Of a DNA stretch of 54,668 nucleotides, positions 8,398 to 16,893 are shown piece by piece; the first letter of the stretch is position 1; each line of letters opens with the position of its first letter. The DNA is taken from contig JAIPJH010000009.1 of the NCBI GenBank assembly GCA_021734245.1, positions 1 to 54,668 of the forward strand. The letters run 5' to 3'. The position numbers were made by a program, and so were the translations under genes. Source of the DNA: Candidatus Cloacimonadota bacterium. GTDB lineage: Bacteria > Cloacimonadota > Cloacimonadia > Cloacimonadales > TCS61. A model generated the notes under the pieces. That model did no database searches. It worked only from the letters and a program-made list of their open reading frames with translations, and was not told the DNA's origin.

Positions 8398-10785
8398 TCA
8401 CTTTAGTAAAAGCATTTTCCTACTAATTACTCCTTTTCCAGCTCTTAATCGTGCAAAATAAATGCCTGATGAAACAGGTTTGTTGTTAGCATCGGTTCCG
8501 TTCCAAACAACGGAATAACTGTTTGGCGTGCCTGATCCTTCGATACGATTTTGCGAATCACTCAGGATGACAGGCAGAGTTCTCACTTTCTGGCCTTTCA
8601 GATTATAAATTTCAATTCGTGCTGATTCGTGTAAATTCGTGGTTTTAAAATAGATCGTCGTGGAAGGATTGAAAGGATTTGGGTAGTTGCTCATTTGTGA
8701 ACTTGTCACTGGTAACTGGTAATTTGATACTCCCACAGAATCTGCTCCGAACTCATAACAACCCATATCGATGATGGCTTCTCCATTATTATCTCCATCC
8801 CAAACTCGTTGATTGAACAACAAATCATGATTGGGAAGATACAAACCTGTAATATTGGGTGTACCACTATCAACACAAGGTGAAAATTCTGTTAACTGAT
8901 ACGGATGCTCTCCGCTTAGTAAAAACAGAGGATCTGAATCAATATTACCATCCAACCAGTTGATTGTTGCCAGATTAGGTGGATTGCCAGGATAGATAGC
9001 AGCTTCTCCACCTTCAATATCACTATAACACACATTAAGAGTTGAAGTGATATCGGGCCAATTACCTGTATTAATCTCGTATTCGTAATCTGATGTATTG
9101 TTATATAATACATTGTTATTGAACTCTACTTCACCAAATAGACCAAGTGGGCATGTTTGAGAAGTGTTCTGAGTGAAAGTATTATTATTCATCTCAACGC
9201 TTCCTGGAGATTTTACAAAAACAACGTAATTTCCATTAGGTGTATAATTATTGGTAAACAGACAGTTACTGATTTTTATATCTGGACTGCAATTTGGTCG
9301 TGCACCAATTTGGACAGTATAATTTTCCTCCATTGGAAATGGAGGGATATCGGAATTTGTAAAAACACAATTTTCAAGTTCCAGATAATCATCCGTCATA
9401 CTATAAAAATTAGATACAAACTGGTTAGGACCTAAAGCATCATTATTATCAAATACACTATTCTTGATTATCGCATTTCCTCCATCTAAACTGAAACCAG
9501 ATCCTTTTTCCGAATAATTATCAATTACAAACAATTTATCAATGAGTACTTCATAACATAGATACATGTCTATAGAAAAATTTGAATCAAGAAAATTATC
9601 TTTTACAATTATATTTGAAAAACCTACATCATTACATTGAAATATATTGATCACATCCATCATAATTTGATCTAAAGATGTAAATGTAAGGTTTTTTAGC
9701 AAAGTATGATCTTCTCCTGTAAGATATGACATCTCACAATAATCATTCAATAGTATTGTGTTTTCCATGTTTTCGCCGATCAAGCTTACACATTTCTTAC
9801 CAGCCAATGGAAATATCTGATTATTTAATGCCTGAGAATATGTTCCAGCAGCCACATGTACCGTTTTTGGATTTAGACTATCAGACTCTATTCTCTGTAA
9901 GGCAATGGCAATTGTCTTTAATGGCGTATTCGGAGTGAGTCCATCATTAGAGTCATCACCCAAAGTAGAAACATAGAGGTCATGATTAATTCGATCAAGA
10001 AAGTGATTCTGGAATTCTATTGTTAATTCACCTGTACTGGCAATAGAATGTGTATAATATGCATAATATTTAAAATCAGAATCAACTGTAAATGTATCCA
10101 CAATGACATCTACATCATTGACAGCGTCAGATACGAATAAGTCTAATCGATTACCAGAAAAGTTATTATATAAATTACATAAATTATCTGGATCGAATAA
10201 AAGTGTTGATTCATAAAGAACATAAATCCCACCACCAGTAACTGCTTGATTATTGTAAATATTTACTCCAGATAATTCTACATTGGATCTTTGAATGCGC
10301 ATTCCACCACCACCAACAGCAGAATTTTTAAAGATACGACAGTTTCTTATACTTACATTGGGTGAAGGATGATTGATAGGAGTATATACTACAATTCCCC
10401 CACCCAACCTTTTTATATCTCCATAAAGAATCGTTCCTGAACCATTAGTGATGGAAAGTCCTTGTAGTACTGCTCCATCCTCTTCATTGATGAAATGAAC
10501 ACAAGAACCTTGTTGATTACCATCGATTATCGTTGTTGCAATATAAGATTCATCTCCGGTGATCATCTCAAGACTACAAACTGTTATACTCTTGCCATTG
10601 TAGTTGATGTTCTCATAGTATCTGCCAGGATAAACAATTACTGTATCAGCATCTACTGAAGCATTGATTCCTTCCTGGATGGATGTGAAATCACCAGTAC
10701 CGTCGAGGTTAATTTCCCAGATGGTGGAAAAAAGCAACGAACAAATGCTAACAAATACGAATAAAAAAAAGAGTTTAGTTTTCAT
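8398..10785 (-). CDS. Secreted right-handed beta-helix surface protein with T9SS sorting domain
   Basis: A 795-residue protein with signal peptide MKTKLFFLFVFVSICSLLFS. The central part has many short beta-helix coils (for example VSIRNCRIFKNSAVGGGGMRI, VELSGVNIYNNQAV, VEMNNNTFTQN), and SIQEGINASVDADTVIVYPG is the usual opening of pectate-lyase-like helices. Near 265-320 a DUF1565-like segment reads LYVSTLGDDSNDGLTPNTPLKTI. The T9SS sorting domain begins at SNYPNPFNPSTT (about 700). No catalytic residues are recognisable, so binding or adhesion is as likely as polysaccharide cleavage. AGGA precedes the ATG. Two pieces of the sorting domain are encoded by short DNA repeats (8525-8575 and 8614-8642). 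Confidence 0.82.
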   Translation of the reverse strand: MKTKLFFLFVFVSICSLLFSTIWEINLDGTGDFTSIQEGINASVDADTVIVYPGRYYENINYNGKSITVCSLEMITGDESYIATTIIDGNQQGSCVHFINEEDGAVLQGLSITNGSGTILYGDIKRLGGGIVVYTPINHPSPNVSIRNCRIFKNSAVGGGGMRIQRSNVELSGVNIYNNQAVTGGGIYVLYESTLLFDPDNLCNLYNNFSGNRLDLFVSDAVNDVDVIVDTFTVDSDFKYYAYYTHSIASTGELTIEFQNHFLDRINHDLYVSTLGDDSNDGLTPNTPLKTIAIALQRIESDSLNPKTVHVAAGTYSQALNNQIFPLAGKKCVSLIGENMENTILLNDYCEMSYLTGEDHTLLKNLTFTSLDQIMMDVINIFQCNDVGFSNIIVKDNFLDSNFSIDMYLCYEVLIDKLFVIDNYSEKGSGFSLDGGNAIIKNSVFDNNDALGPNQFVSNFYSMTDDYLELENCVFTNSDIPPFPMEENYTVQIGARPNCSPDIKISNCLFTNNYTPNGNYVVFVKSPGSVEMNNNTFTQNTSQTCPLGLFGEVEFNNNVLYNNTSDYEYEINTGNWPDITSTLNVCYSDIEGGEAAIYPGNPPNLATINWLDGNIDSDPLFLLSGEHPYQLTEFSPCVDSGTPNITGLYLPNHDLLFNQRVWDGDNNGEAIIDMGCYEFGADSVGVSNYQLPVTSSQMSNYPNPFNPSTTIYFKTTNLHESARIEIYNLKGQKVRTLPVILSDSQNRIEGSGTPNSYSVVWNGTDANNKPVSSGIYFARLRAGKGVISRKMLLLK

Positions 10786-10944
10786 AGTATCCTATTTCAT
10801 TCAATCATTTCAATTCCTTCTGATTTCAAATGCTGTTCCAAACATGATATTGTGTAGTCTTATTGTCAAAAGAATAATTGCTTTGCCTTATCGCATGATC
10901 TTCCAACTTGTGATAAATCTTATAAGCAATACGTTATAATACTT

Positions 10945-11000
10945 TTTAATTTTTTACCTTTAATTTTTTACCTTTAATTTTTAACCTTTAGTCTTTGATC
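10945..11000. repeat. Four 14-bp tandem repeats
   Basis: The unit TTTAATTTTTTACC occurs at 10945-10958 and 10959-10972. A one-base variant is at 10973-10986 and a degenerate copy (TTTAGTCTTTGATC) at 10987-11000. It lies between the stop of the GRAM-like gene and the beta-helix gene's upstream region. The rest of 10786-11043 holds nothing recognisable. Confidence 0.8.
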
Positions 11001-11043
11001 TTTGCTGCTTTGCTTCACAAAGTCTCATCTCTCAACTCTTATT

Positions 11044-11541
11044 TTACCACTTTCCCGCTTCTCTTATCCAAACTTCTGGATTTTCCACCATGAAATTTAC
11101 GACTTTATCATCATGTAGTATTTTGATTCCATAGTGTATAAAAACGAGTATTTTGTAGATCCTAATATCATCGATATCAGAAAGCTGGAATTGTAAATTA
11201 TATGTTTTGATATTTGCACCATGAGATTTGAAAATTATGCGTTTATTAGTGAGGAATAACTTTCCACCAGCACTATTCATTCTCTTAATGTGATTGGCAG
11301 TATCTTCCAGGATGATCTTCTCATTTTCTAAAAGTTCAATATCTATCAATTTGATATTATTTTTCATATTCTGAACAAATGCATAAAGCATTATACTGAA
11401 AAGAATTCCACTGAAAACTCCTACGGCAAATCCCCAATAGACCAGTTTTACGCTAAAACCATTTTGCAGCGAAAATAATCCGACAACAAACAGAGTCATA
11501 AAGAATCCAAAAACAGATGCGGCAATAAAATATTTTTTCAT
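11044..11541 (-). CDS. Membrane protein with GRAM/PH-like domain
   Basis: A 165-residue protein. Two hydrophobic segments lie near the N terminus (about 4-22 and 30-52). A soluble domain follows, with the pattern LLENEKIILEDTANH, then GGKLFLTNKRIIFKSHG and LSDIDDIRIY, which is the usual look of bacterial GRAM/PH domains (a beta sandwich often linked to lipid or membrane binding). The start is the ATG at 11541, which overlaps the upstream stop codon as TAATG, with AGGA six bases before it. Translational coupling to the upstream hydrolase-like gene is likely. Role unknown. Confidence 0.65.
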   Translation of the reverse strand: MKKYFIAASVFGFFMTLFVVGLFSLQNGFSVKLVYWGFAVGVFSGILFSIMLYAFVQNMKNNIKLIDIELLENEKIILEDTANHIKRMNSAGGKLFLTNKRIIFKSHGANIKTYNLQFQLSDIDDIRIYKILVFIHYGIKILHDDKVVNFMVENPEVWIREAGKW

Positions 11542-12044
11542 TATTTTCCTATTACAAATAAACGGAAATAAACTGCAATTATTATCAGCACATAATTTCC
11601 TATAAAAACCACAGGTTTTGACCAATGCAGTCCATTTACCTGAAAACGCGAAATTGGATATAAAAACTGAACCGGAAATGAGTTGAAATTGTGAGTCGGA
11701 ATATCCATCAGAATATGAAGCGGGGCTGCCAGAAGAAACCAGGGAGCTTGCCCAGAAAATCTAATCCAGAAATAAAATAGCGGGATCAGCAAGACAGTCC
11801 ACACGGTCAGAGAATGAGTCCATTTATAAAAATTCAAAACCCATTTATTTTCAGGTCGATGATACCATTTCATCATCTCATCTCTAGTTTTGAAGCCAGG
11901 CTGCATTTTGCCTTTGAAGGCTTGTTTAGCTAAACTGGTTGTAAAAACGATCAGATCGGGAGCTACGCCTAAAGCAACTTTTTCTACTGACGGCGGTCCC
12001 GGCAGTAAAACCAGTGACCAGAGAGAATGAGCGAAGATATCCAT
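11541..12044 (-). CDS. Putative membrane-bound metal-dependent hydrolase (YbcI/DUF457-like)
   Basis: A 167-residue integral membrane protein. It has spaced histidines and acids typical of this family: MDIFAHSLWS at the N terminus, FYKWTHSLTVW in the middle, and HILMDIPTHNF followed by FLYPISRF. About four hydrophobic segments surround these motifs. Known members are predicted hydrolases of the inner membrane with no settled substrate. It is co-transcribed with, and overlaps by one base, the GRAM-like gene. AGGAA lies a somewhat long distance before the ATG. Confidence 0.65.
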   Translation of the reverse strand: MDIFAHSLWSLVLLPGPPSVEKVALGVAPDLIVFTTSLAKQAFKGKMQPGFKTRDEMMKWYHRPENKWVLNFYKWTHSLTVWTVLLIPLFYFWIRFSGQAPWFLLAAPLHILMDIPTHNFNSFPVQFLYPISRFQVNGLHWSKPVVFIGNYVLIIIAVYFRLFVIGK

Positions 12045-12255
12045 TTAAACTTATGTTCCTATTTCTTCCCCTGACAAGAGGAGATGTTCTGCTTTTTCTT
12101 TTTGATTTTCTAAGCAGATCAGAGGGATTATTTTAGTTTCCAAAATTCTCAGGCCTCCTATATCGGACAGCTCCCTTCCCAGGGAGCGAATGTGGAATTC
12201 ACTTTTTTTCATTCCATATTTAAAGGCAGAGGGGTTAATTTTAAGTCAAAACATC
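12045..12255. other. Intergenic stretch with small hairpins
   Basis: No gene is seen. It contains GCTCCC-TTCCCA-GGGAGC (12170-12187) and a looser TCTGCTT/AAGCAGA pair near 12083-12118. The glyA terminator follows at 12256. Confidence 0.5.
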
Positions 12256-12290
12256 AAAAAACCTTCCAGGAATTAGAAAACCTGGAAGGT
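12256..12290 (-). terminator. Terminator of the ptb-rpiB-glyA operon
   Basis: On the minus strand a perfect 10-bp stem ACCTTCCAGG/CCTGGAAGGT (12261-12270 with 12281-12290) is followed by TTTTT. It lies about 20 bases past the glyA stop. Confidence 0.9.
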
Positions 12291-12310
12291 TGAATGTTAT
12301 TATTTTAAAT

Positions 12311-13609
12311 TTATTTCAAAAGATCAGCATAAAGAGGGAATTGAGCACAGAAGTCACGCACATTGTTTTTGATGGAAGCAAGTTTTTCATCATCTTCGTA
12401 GTTTGTATAAACCTGATGAATGAAGTCTGCGATCTGGATCATTTCTGTTTCTTTCATACCGCGAGTTGTAACAGCTGGTGTTCCCAGACGTATTCCAGAT
12501 GCAACGAAAGGTTTACGAGTATCAAAAGGAACTGTATTTTTATTGGCAGTAATTCCAGCCAGATCCAGACATCCTTCGATTTTCTTTCCGCTTGGTCCAC
12601 CTTCTTCTTCGGTTCCCAGATTCAGCAACATAAGATGCGTATCGGTTCCGTTTGAAACAAGATTGAATCCCTTTTCATTCAAAGCTTTGGCCAGAGCTGC
12701 TGCATTTTTTATCACCTGCTTCTGATATGTTTTGAACTCCGGTTGTAAAGCTTCGTGGAAAGCTACTGCTTTTCCTGCGATCACGTGCATTAATGGTCCA
12801 CCCTGAATACCAGGAAAAACCCAGCGATCTACATCTTTGGCAAATTCTTCTTTACACAGGATCATTCCACCACGAGGGCCACGCAGAGTTTTGTGAGTGG
12901 TTGTAGTTACCAAGTCGGCATAAGGAATTGGAGACATGTGCTCACCTGCTGCAACTAAACCGGCAATATGTGCCATATCAACCACTAATTTTGCGTCAAC
13001 TTCATCTGCTATATCACGGAATTTAGCAAAATCAATAGAGCGTGGATATGCACTTGCTCCTGTCAGGATCATCTGTGGTTTCACTTCCAAGGCTATTTTG
13101 CGCAATTCATCATAATCAAATTGTTCGGTTTCTTTATTTACTCCGTAAGGCACGATATTGAAAAGTGATCCTGAAAAACTGAGTGGATGACCATGAGTGA
13201 GATGACCACCATGAGAAAGTTCCAAACTAAGAATCGTGTCACCTGGTTTGATGATGGCAAAATAAGTTGCCATATTTGCCTGCGAACCGGAATGCGGCTG
13301 TACATTGGCATGATCTGCTCCGTAAATTTCTTTGGCGCGTTCAATTGCCAGTTCTTCCACATCATCGATGTATTCACAACCACCGTAATAACGGCCATAC
13401 AAACTATATTTCAGTTTTCCTGTCTTTCTGCTCCAACGATAGGGATAGCCTTCTGCATACTTATTCGTTAGAACAGATCCAACAGCTTCCAGAACTGCCC
13501 GGGAAACAAAATTTTCTGATGCGATCAGTTCCAGATTTTCGCTCTGTCTTTTCAACTCATTGTGCATTGCTTCAAAAAGTTCGGGATCTTGATTTTTAAT
13601 AAAACTCAT
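12311..13609 (-). CDS. glyA: Serine hydroxymethyltransferase
   Basis: A 432-residue PLP enzyme that interconverts serine and glycine with tetrahydrofolate, feeding one-carbon units. Clear motifs are [31 protein letters not shown] and the PLP lysine (Lys240) in [15 protein letters not shown]. The oddity is at about 57-73. Most bacterial enzymes read EGYPGKRYYGG, but here [16 protein letters not shown] stands between EGYP and RYYGG, so an insert separates two conserved active-site tyrosines. AAGGAG sits six bases before the ATG. It is the last gene of the operon, 23 bases after rpiB. Confidence 0.97.
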   Translation of the reverse strand: MSFIKNQDPELFEAMHNELKRQSENLELIASENFVSRAVLEAVGSVLTNKYAEGYPYRWSRKTGKLKYSLYGRYYGGCEYIDDVEELAIERAKEIYGADHANVQPHSGSQANMATYFAIIKPGDTILSLELSHGGHLTHGHPLSFSGSLFNIVPYGVNKETEQFDYDELRKIALEVKPQMILTGASAYPRSIDFAKFRDIADEVDAKLVVDMAHIAGLVAAGEHMSPIPYADLVTTTTHKTLRGPRGGMILCKEEFAKDVDRWVFPGIQGGPLMHVIAGKAVAFHEALQPEFKTYQKQVIKNAAALAKALNEKGFNLVSNGTDTHLMLLNLGTEEEGGPSGKKIEGCLDLAGITANKNTVPFDTRKPFVASGIRLGTPAVTTRGMKETEMIQIADFIHQVYTNYEDDEKLASIKNNVRDFCAQFPLYADLLK

Positions 13610-13632
13610 TTCATTCTCCTTTATTTTGGAAA

Positions 13633-14067
13633 TTATTTACTTTCATATTTTGTGATTTTATCAATTCTTTTTTGATGTCGATTTCCTTCAAATTCGGTAG
13701 TAAGCCAGGTGTCAATAATATCTTTTGCCAGATATTTGGAAATGAACCTTCCTGCCAGAATAAGAATATTTGCATTGTTGTGCATTCTGGAAAGCTGTGC
13801 ATATTGAACAGTGTGGCACAAAGCTGCCCGAATTCCTGGAACTTTATTGGCAACAATACTCATGCCAATTCCACTTCCGCAAATTAGAATTCCCCTTTTA
13901 CATTCTCCCTTTGCTACAGCTTTAGCAGCAACAAATCCGGTATCGGGATAATCCATGGAATCAAGAGAATGTGTGCCAAAATCTTTGATCTCATGATCGG
14001 ATAAGTATTCTTTTATTGCTTCTTTCAATTCATATCCAGCGTGATCGGAAGCTATTGCTATTTTCAT
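13633..14067 (-). CDS. rpiB: Ribose-5-phosphate isomerase B
   Basis: A 144-residue protein of the RpiB/LacAB family, interconverting ribose 5-phosphate and ribulose 5-phosphate in the cytoplasm. The motifs are SDHAGYELK (about 7-15), the catalytic cysteine in [13 protein letters not shown], and [14 protein letters not shown]. The length is normal. Its ATG overlaps the ptb stop by four bases (ATGA), so it is translationally coupled. The rpiB-glyA order is common in bacteria. Confidence 0.95.
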   Translation of the reverse strand: MKIAIASDHAGYELKEAIKEYLSDHEIKDFGTHSLDSMDYPDTGFVAAKAVAKGECKRGILICGSGIGMSIVANKVPGIRAALCHTVQYAQLSRMHNNANILILAGRFISKYLAKDIIDTWLTTEFEGNRHQKRIDKITKYESK

Positions 14068-15008
14068 AAAAGCTCCTCGATTTCAATGTTATTTTCCAAT
14101 TCTTTTTCTGCTCTTATGCAGGCAAATGCCATGGAATAAAGTTTATTGCGAACTGAATCGCTCCTGGAAGAAAGTGTTGTAGGGATTTTTGTTCCCACAA
14201 TTGCAGTAGCCATATCGGCATTGGCAAAATAAGAGAGTGATTTATAAAAAACATTTGCAGCTTCCAGGAATGGAAAGACCAGACAATCAGCATCACCTTT
14301 CACACAACTCTTTACACCTTTGTATTTTACACTATCTGCATCTATAGAGAGATCAATGGAAAGAGGTCCATCAACATCAGCATTTTTTATCTGTTTCCTT
14401 TCTGCCATTTTTGCAATGAAAGCAGCATCCATAGCTGTTGGAATTTTGGGATTAAGTTTTTCCGAAAAAGAAATTATCGAAACTTTTGGTCGCTTGACCC
14501 CAATTTTCTTAGCAGTTTCAATCACATAATTCGTCATAGCAATTTTCTGATTTATATTGGGTCTTGGAATAAAGGCTGCATCAGCAAATATCAATAATTT
14601 ATGATAGTTTGGAATTTCCGCAATAGTGATAGAAGTAAGTGTTGCATCTGGCAACATTATGCCATATTCTTTGTCCAGCATGCATTTCAATAATTTGTCG
14701 GTTGAAATCAATCCCTTCATTAAAACATCACCTTCACCCTTGCTTACAAGGCGAACAGCTTCATATCCGGCAGACATTTCATCAGGCACATCAACTATTT
14801 TATAAATACTGCAATCAATATCATTATCAGCACATATCTTCTTGATAACTTTTGCTTTCCCAACCAAGGTGAAATCTGCAATTTTCAATTCATTAGCCCT
14901 TTTTGTCGCCAGGATGGTCGTTTCATCCTGCGCATAAGCAACCACCACTCTTTTCCTGGGAATTTTCTTAGCTAATTCGATCAATTTTGTCAATTTCTTG
15001 ATCGCCAT
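14064..15008 (-). CDS. ptb: Phosphate butyryl/acetyltransferase (Ptb family)
   Basis: A 314-residue member of the phosphate acetyl/butyryltransferase family, which moves an acyl group from CoA to phosphate. The motifs GDVLMKGLISTDKLLKCML, AFIPRPNINQKIAMT and the C-terminal VGTKIPTTLSSRSDS are typical of Ptb rather than long Pta proteins. Chain-length preference cannot be read from the sequence. No acyl kinase gene lies in the window, so ATP formation would need a partner elsewhere. GGAGGAG precedes the start. A TTGACA box is at 15056-15061 on the minus strand. First gene of ptb-rpiB-glyA. Confidence 0.85.
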   Translation of the reverse strand: MAIKKLTKLIELAKKIPRKRVVVAYAQDETTILATKRANELKIADFTLVGKAKVIKKICADNDIDCSIYKIVDVPDEMSAGYEAVRLVSKGEGDVLMKGLISTDKLLKCMLDKEYGIMLPDATLTSITIAEIPNYHKLLIFADAAFIPRPNINQKIAMTNYVIETAKKIGVKRPKVSIISFSEKLNPKIPTAMDAAFIAKMAERKQIKNADVDGPLSIDLSIDADSVKYKGVKSCVKGDADCLVFPFLEAANVFYKSLSYFANADMATAIVGTKIPTTLSSRSDSVRNKLYSMAFACIRAEKELENNIEIEELL

Positions 15009-15143
15009 TTCTCCTCCGAATTTTTTCTTTACTTAAAATTGAAGTCTGCATTTAATGTCAAGTTTTGAATAGGTATTGCAGTTTCAAAAAATGCCTTATT
15101 AAATGAAATTTTGTAATACAAATTTTACTCTTTGTTCATATAA

Positions 15144-15186
15144 AAAAACAACTGGGTGAAATAAGAATTTCTTCATTCCACCCAGT
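15144..15186 (-). terminator. Terminator of the acyl-CoA synthetase gene
   Basis: On the minus strand ACTGGGTG (15179-15186) pairs with CACCCAGT (15151-15158) across an imperfectly paired interior, followed by GTTTTTTTA. It lies 20 bases past the stop. Confidence 0.75.
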
Positions 15187-15208
15187 TTTATGATTGATTA
15201 TCTATTGT

Positions 15209-16849
15209 TTATTCTATACTGAGTTTTTCTACAAGTTGATCTCTAAGTTTGAATTTTTGAATCTTACCAGATGCAGTCATGGGATATTCATCCACAAAAA
15301 CAACATAATAAGGCTGATTATGGCGAGCAATATTTTCCTGGCAATATTCTTTGATTTCTTCTACAGTAGCTGTTTCCCCTTCTTTCAGTTTGATGGCAGC
15401 CAGAATTTGTTCGCCAAAATTTTTATCGGGAACACCGATTACCTGAACATCGCGAACTTTTGGATGAGTATAAAGAAATTCCTCGATCTCACGAGGATAA
15501 ACATTTTCTCCACCTCGAATGATCATATCTTTTATGCGACCCGTAATTTTAAGGTATCCATCTTCATCCTTCACTCCCAGATCACCGGAATGCAGCCAGC
15601 CGTCTCTGATAGCCATTTCATTTTCTTTTTTCATTTTATAATAACCGGACATCACACATTCTCCAGCCATTATCACTTCACCTTGTTCACCAGGTTTGCA
15701 CTCCTCTTCAGTTTCCAGATTCATTACTTTCATCTGCATTGGAGATAATACTTTTCCCACAGTTGTGGTTCGATGCTCTACATCATCATCCACAGAAGTC
15801 ATGGTGATAACCGGTGAATTTTCTGTCAGGCCATAAGCTATCGTGATCTGATCACAATGCATTTCGTTGATTACCTGATTCATAACTTCAACCGGACAGG
15901 GAGAGCCTGCCATAATTCCTGTACGCAAGGTTGAGGTATCATATTGATCTCTATTTTCAACACCAAGTTCGGCAATAAACATGGTCGGAACGCCATGCAG
16001 AACTGTACATTTTTCACTATCGACCAGCTTCAGTACTTCTTCTGCATCAAAAGTTACAGTTGGCAACATGGTCGTGCCGTGCGTAACAGCTGCCAGAATT
16101 CCAAGAACACAGCCAAAACAATGGAAAAACGGCACAGGAATACACATGCGATCTTTTTCGGTAAGTTTCATCTGCTCACCAATAAGATAAGCATTGTTGG
16201 CAATATTATGATGCGTCAGCATTACACCTTTAGGAAATCCTGTAGTTCCCGATGTATACTGCATATTCACAACATCATATTCATCCAGGTCTTCTTTAAT
16301 TTTATTCAAATCGTCATCAGAAACATGTGCTCCCATTTCGCTGAAATCATCATAACCCAGAGCGTGGTCTGTAGTTTCATGATCAAACATGATAACGTTC
16401 TTCAGCATGGGAAGTTTCTCTGATTCTACTTTACCATTACCAGGCCATTTCGCATCGCTGAGCACCTTTTTGAGCCAGTTGAAATATTCACTTGTTTTAA
16501 ACTTATCAATCAAAAAGATCGCTTTGGAATCTGATTGCTTCAGCAAGTATTCCAATTCATGTGATCTGTAATTTGTATTCACCGTAACCAGTACAGCTCC
16601 AACTTTTGCCAGAGCGAACATTAAGACCGGCCACTGCGGAACATTGGTAGACCAAATTGCTACATGATCACCTTTCTTGATATTCAAAGCTATAAGTGAT
16701 TTGGCAATTTTATCGACTTCTGCATTGAATTCTTTATAAGTAAGTCGTATATTATGATCTGGATAAACCAGAGCTTCATTATCAGGAAATTTTGAAGCAA
16801 TTCTTTCTATCAGCTCTCCCAGAGTTTCATTAAGCGGCATTTTATTCAT
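15209..16849 (-). CDS. Fatty acyl-CoA synthetase (AMP-forming)
   Basis: A 546-residue enzyme of the ANL superfamily that activates a carboxylic acid to its CoA thioester with ATP giving AMP and pyrophosphate. The motifs are the P-loop MQYTSGTTGFPKGVMLTH (about 196-213), IAYGLTENSPV, HSGDLGVKDEDGYLKITGR and the C-terminal catalytic lysine in MTASGKIQKFKLR. The pattern matches medium- or long-chain fatty acyl-CoA ligases rather than acetyl-CoA synthetase. AAAGGAG lies 7 bases before the ATG. It follows the other synthetase (16894-18540) by 44 bases on the same strand, so they are probably one operon. Substrate not determinable. Confidence 0.88.
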   Translation of the reverse strand: MNKMPLNETLGELIERIASKFPDNEALVYPDHNIRLTYKEFNAEVDKIAKSLIALNIKKGDHVAIWSTNVPQWPVLMFALAKVGAVLVTVNTNYRSHELEYLLKQSDSKAIFLIDKFKTSEYFNWLKKVLSDAKWPGNGKVESEKLPMLKNVIMFDHETTDHALGYDDFSEMGAHVSDDDLNKIKEDLDEYDVVNMQYTSGTTGFPKGVMLTHHNIANNAYLIGEQMKLTEKDRMCIPVPFFHCFGCVLGILAAVTHGTTMLPTVTFDAEEVLKLVDSEKCTVLHGVPTMFIAELGVENRDQYDTSTLRTGIMAGSPCPVEVMNQVINEMHCDQITIAYGLTENSPVITMTSVDDDVEHRTTTVGKVLSPMQMKVMNLETEEECKPGEQGEVIMAGECVMSGYYKMKKENEMAIRDGWLHSGDLGVKDEDGYLKITGRIKDMIIRGGENVYPREIEEFLYTHPKVRDVQVIGVPDKNFGEQILAAIKLKEGETATVEEIKEYCQENIARHNQPYYVVFVDEYPMTASGKIQKFKLRDQLVEKLSIE

Positions 16850-16893
16850 CTTGTATCTCCTTTGGAATTATTGCGTATTATTCCATTTAAAAA

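Noticed and set aside
8240-8461. 73-codon plus-strand frame after the tRNA duplicate
   Set aside because: No recognisable family, no convincing ribosome site, and it overlaps the end of the beta-helix gene.
15194-15748. 184-codon plus-strand frame
   Set aside because: Antisense to the acyl-CoA synthetase; its composition is that of a reversed coding frame.
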